Below the pieces are notes generated by a model, which did no database searches, was not told where the DNA came from, and saw nothing but the letters and a program-made list of their open reading frames with translations. This document shows, piece by piece, positions 62,440-64,000 of a stretch of DNA of 64,000 bases (positions are counted from its first letter, which is position 1; every line of letters begins with the position of its first letter). The stretch comes from Azolla caroliniana (Eukaryota; Polypodiophyta), in the NCBI GenBank assembly GCA_043228905.1, contig JBHGNT010000016.1:3224001-3288000 (forward strand), in the 5' to 3' direction. The position numbers were made by a program, and so were the translations under genes.

Positions 62440-62954
62440 TGTTAGAACACCACACACCTTAACATATAGAGAAAGAGTCATGGGCCATGACAACAATCAT
62501 GTTGAGATTTGAACTCTTGACCACTTGTGTTATAGTCAAGTGTTATGTTCTAACCAATACATCCAAATACATATTATATCTTAGTAGATTATTAATAGAT
62601 TATCTATTTTAAATTCTAGGAGTTTTTAGAAAGTTCTAGAACGAGAAGGTTCTAGAGGAATCAAGAATATTCTCTTGAATATTCTAATGCATGTACTTCG
62701 ACTCACATTATAAAACTTGTAACCTTTGTGGTCCCTTTTAAGGGATTCAATACCAGTCATTGACACATCAATACAATATTCTCGTTTTGCCTCATCTTGT
62801 CTCCTTGATCTTCATCTTTGTCTTTGCGCTCTCCATAGCTTGTCTTGTCATCTTGCACTAGCCTGGTCACTTCCTATTCCACATTCTTAGCCTTATCAAT
62901 CATAGCCGCGTCATCTATGCTACGTCATAGTCCGCGGTTGGTGTGTCCGTGACA
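62440..62954 (+). repeat. LTR-like sequence, left copy
   Basis: It starts TGTTAGAACACC and ends GTCCGTGACA, with TGT...ACA ends. It contains a TATA-box-like CATTATAAAACTTG near 62705 and an AATACAATATTCTCG polyadenylation-type stretch. Its last ~150 bp recur at 63621-63792. No primer-binding site was recognised after it. Near its start lies a tRNA-like patch on the minus strand (TTGGTTAGAACATAAC then GAGTTCAAATCTC). Confidence 0.45.
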
Positions 62955-63108
62955 GTTTGAATCCCTTGCAACTGGAAGCATCACCCGTCTTTGTCATTGC
63001 CCTTGCTTTTAGAGTTACCATTAGAGATACCGTCATCAACATTCCTTCGTTTTCTATCCTTCTCGCCATAGCTATCTCTTAGTTTCTTTTCATCGTTGTC
63101 ATTGTCTT

Positions 63109-63411
63109 TTAGTTTCTCCTCATCATCGTCTCGGTTTTTTGGTTTCTTCTCATCCTCCACATATCTATATCCGTGTTTCTTATCACTATCTCTTTGCGTT
63201 TCTTCTCATCCTCCACATCCCTATCTCTGTTGTCATTGTCATCCTTCTCCCTTTGTTTAAAAACCATTTTCATTTCTATGTGTTTCTTATCATCTTCATC
63301 CCTATCACTATGTTTTCTATCATCCTCTATATCCATGCCTTCGTGTTTTTTTTTATCCTCTATTTCTCTGCTTCCATCATAACTATGTTTTCTATCATCC
63401 TCTATATCCAT
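63109..63411 (-). other. Low-complexity charged reading frame (Asp/Glu/Lys/Arg repeats)
   Basis: The minus-strand frame has repeated DIEDDRKHS and EDKKKHEG-like units. These come from a degenerate repeat around TTTCTTCTCATCCTC and TATCATCCTCTATATCCATG on the plus strand. It lies between the two LTR-like copies. It may be part of an element gag or a decayed repeat; I do not claim it as a gene. Confidence 0.35.
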
Positions 63412-63484
63412 GTCTTCGTGTGTTTTTTATCCTCTATTTCCATCATTGCCATACTCATAGTAATGCCACGACACAATAACGTCA

Positions 63485-63560
63485 AATACGTAGTTAGCGA
63501 GGATTGAACCTGCAACCTCACATCTACAAGACGTCATGCTCAACCATCTAGATATGAGTA
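63485..63560 (-). mobile_element. tRNA-like SINE remnant
   Basis: On the minus strand ATCTAGATGGTTGAGCATG (A-box-like) is followed about 35 bases later by GCAGGTTCAATCCTCG (B-box-like). The patch resembles a degenerate tRNA body. Copy number could not be judged. Confidence 0.45.
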
Positions 63561-63620
63561 TGTATTTGTATATGATAAAGTATTGTCATTATTCTAGTAT
63601 ATATACATTCCAAAATATTT

Positions 63621-63792
63621 GATTGTCATCTTCATCTTCACGCTCTCCATAGCTTTCTAACTTTATAGTCTCATCTTGCACAACTTCTAGAGTTCCTAGC
63701 CTTGTCACTTCCTATTCCACATTCTTAGCCTTATCAATCATAGCCTCGTCATCTATGCTCCATCATAGTCCGCGGTTGGTGTGTCCGTGACA
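63621..63792 (+). repeat. LTR-like sequence, right partial copy
   Basis: It matches 62806-62954 with small indels: CGCTCTCCATAGCTT, TTCCTATTCCACATTC, TTAGCCTTATCAATCATAGC and CCGCGGTTGGTGTGTCCGTG. It ends at the same GACA. The 5' part of the putative LTR is missing. Confidence 0.55.
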
Positions 63793-64000
63793 GTCACCTG
63801 AAGATACTTGAGAGTAATGACATGTTGCAAGAATCTATAGTTTATTGAACTATTGTGTTTGACATCCAAAAGTCATCAAACCATTCATAGTTGCCTATAT
63901 ACAAATGGTTCACACCACGAATATACAAAGACTATTCACATAGAGAAGTGGCATGGCGCACCATTGTGAATGATTGAAAGTTGTATACTTGTATGCTCAC

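Overview
This is about 64 kb of AT-rich flowering-plant nuclear DNA. The evidence is multi-exon genes with GT-AG introns, plant-specific gene families, nested LTR retrotransposons primed by initiator-Met tRNA, hAT-like and other terminal-inverted-repeat elements, and long CT, CATA and ATAAC satellite tracts. The species cannot be named from sequence alone. Coding density is low, about one gene per 10 kb.

Layout. 1-222 (-): first exon of a molybdate transporter (MOT1/SULTR5 type) running off the left edge. 775-3187: duplicated promoter-type DNA, a 7-bp satellite and a small inverted-repeat transposon. 3188-10659 (+): a decayed Ty1/copia element, split by an intact, apparently recent Ty1/copia element (3500-8986, -) with near-identical LTRs, PBS, PPT, target-site duplication and one 1338-residue Gag-Pol frame. 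16169-23182 (+): DUF1399/GRDP-family gene, 9 exons, 802 residues. 24126-25238 (-): two-exon, probably plastid-targeted protein of unknown family. 28365-29468: fold-back element with nested hairpins and an ATAAC satellite. 29797-34802 (+): NPK1/ANP-type MAPKKK, 17 exons, 661 residues. 38711-43092 (+): peroxisomal NAD carrier (PXN) gene, 11 exons, with one in-frame TGA in exon 8 and a hAT-like MITE in its last intron. 45954-46311: array of about 11 units of about 33 bp with ACGT cores, just upstream of 46405-49091 (+), a CCoAOMT-family O-methyltransferase gene (5 exons, 278 residues) with a His/Ser-repeat N-terminus. 50340-54080: degenerate gypsy and copia pieces and a scrambled L-type lectin receptor kinase pseudogene. 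55243-60979: an ancient segmental duplication whose second copy carries a hAT-like MITE and a poly(A)-tailed insertion, both with target-site duplications; the first copy preserves both empty sites. 62440-63792: LTR-like direct repeats around a low-complexity charged frame.

The five main genes act in unrelated processes (molybdate uptake, MAPK signalling in cytokinesis and stress, peroxisomal NAD import, phenylpropanoid or flavonoid methylation, and a DUF1399 protein), as expected for plant nuclear DNA without operons. Exon joins were made by eye. The frame is kept across every join in the four multi-exon genes and in the two-exon gene.

I found no convincing new multi-gene system. The best leads are the TGA in the PXN gene, the ACGT-core array at the methyltransferase gene, the two related hAT-like MITEs (one with an in-window empty site), the fold-back element with a separate terminal copy, and the inverted lectin-kinase pseudogene.
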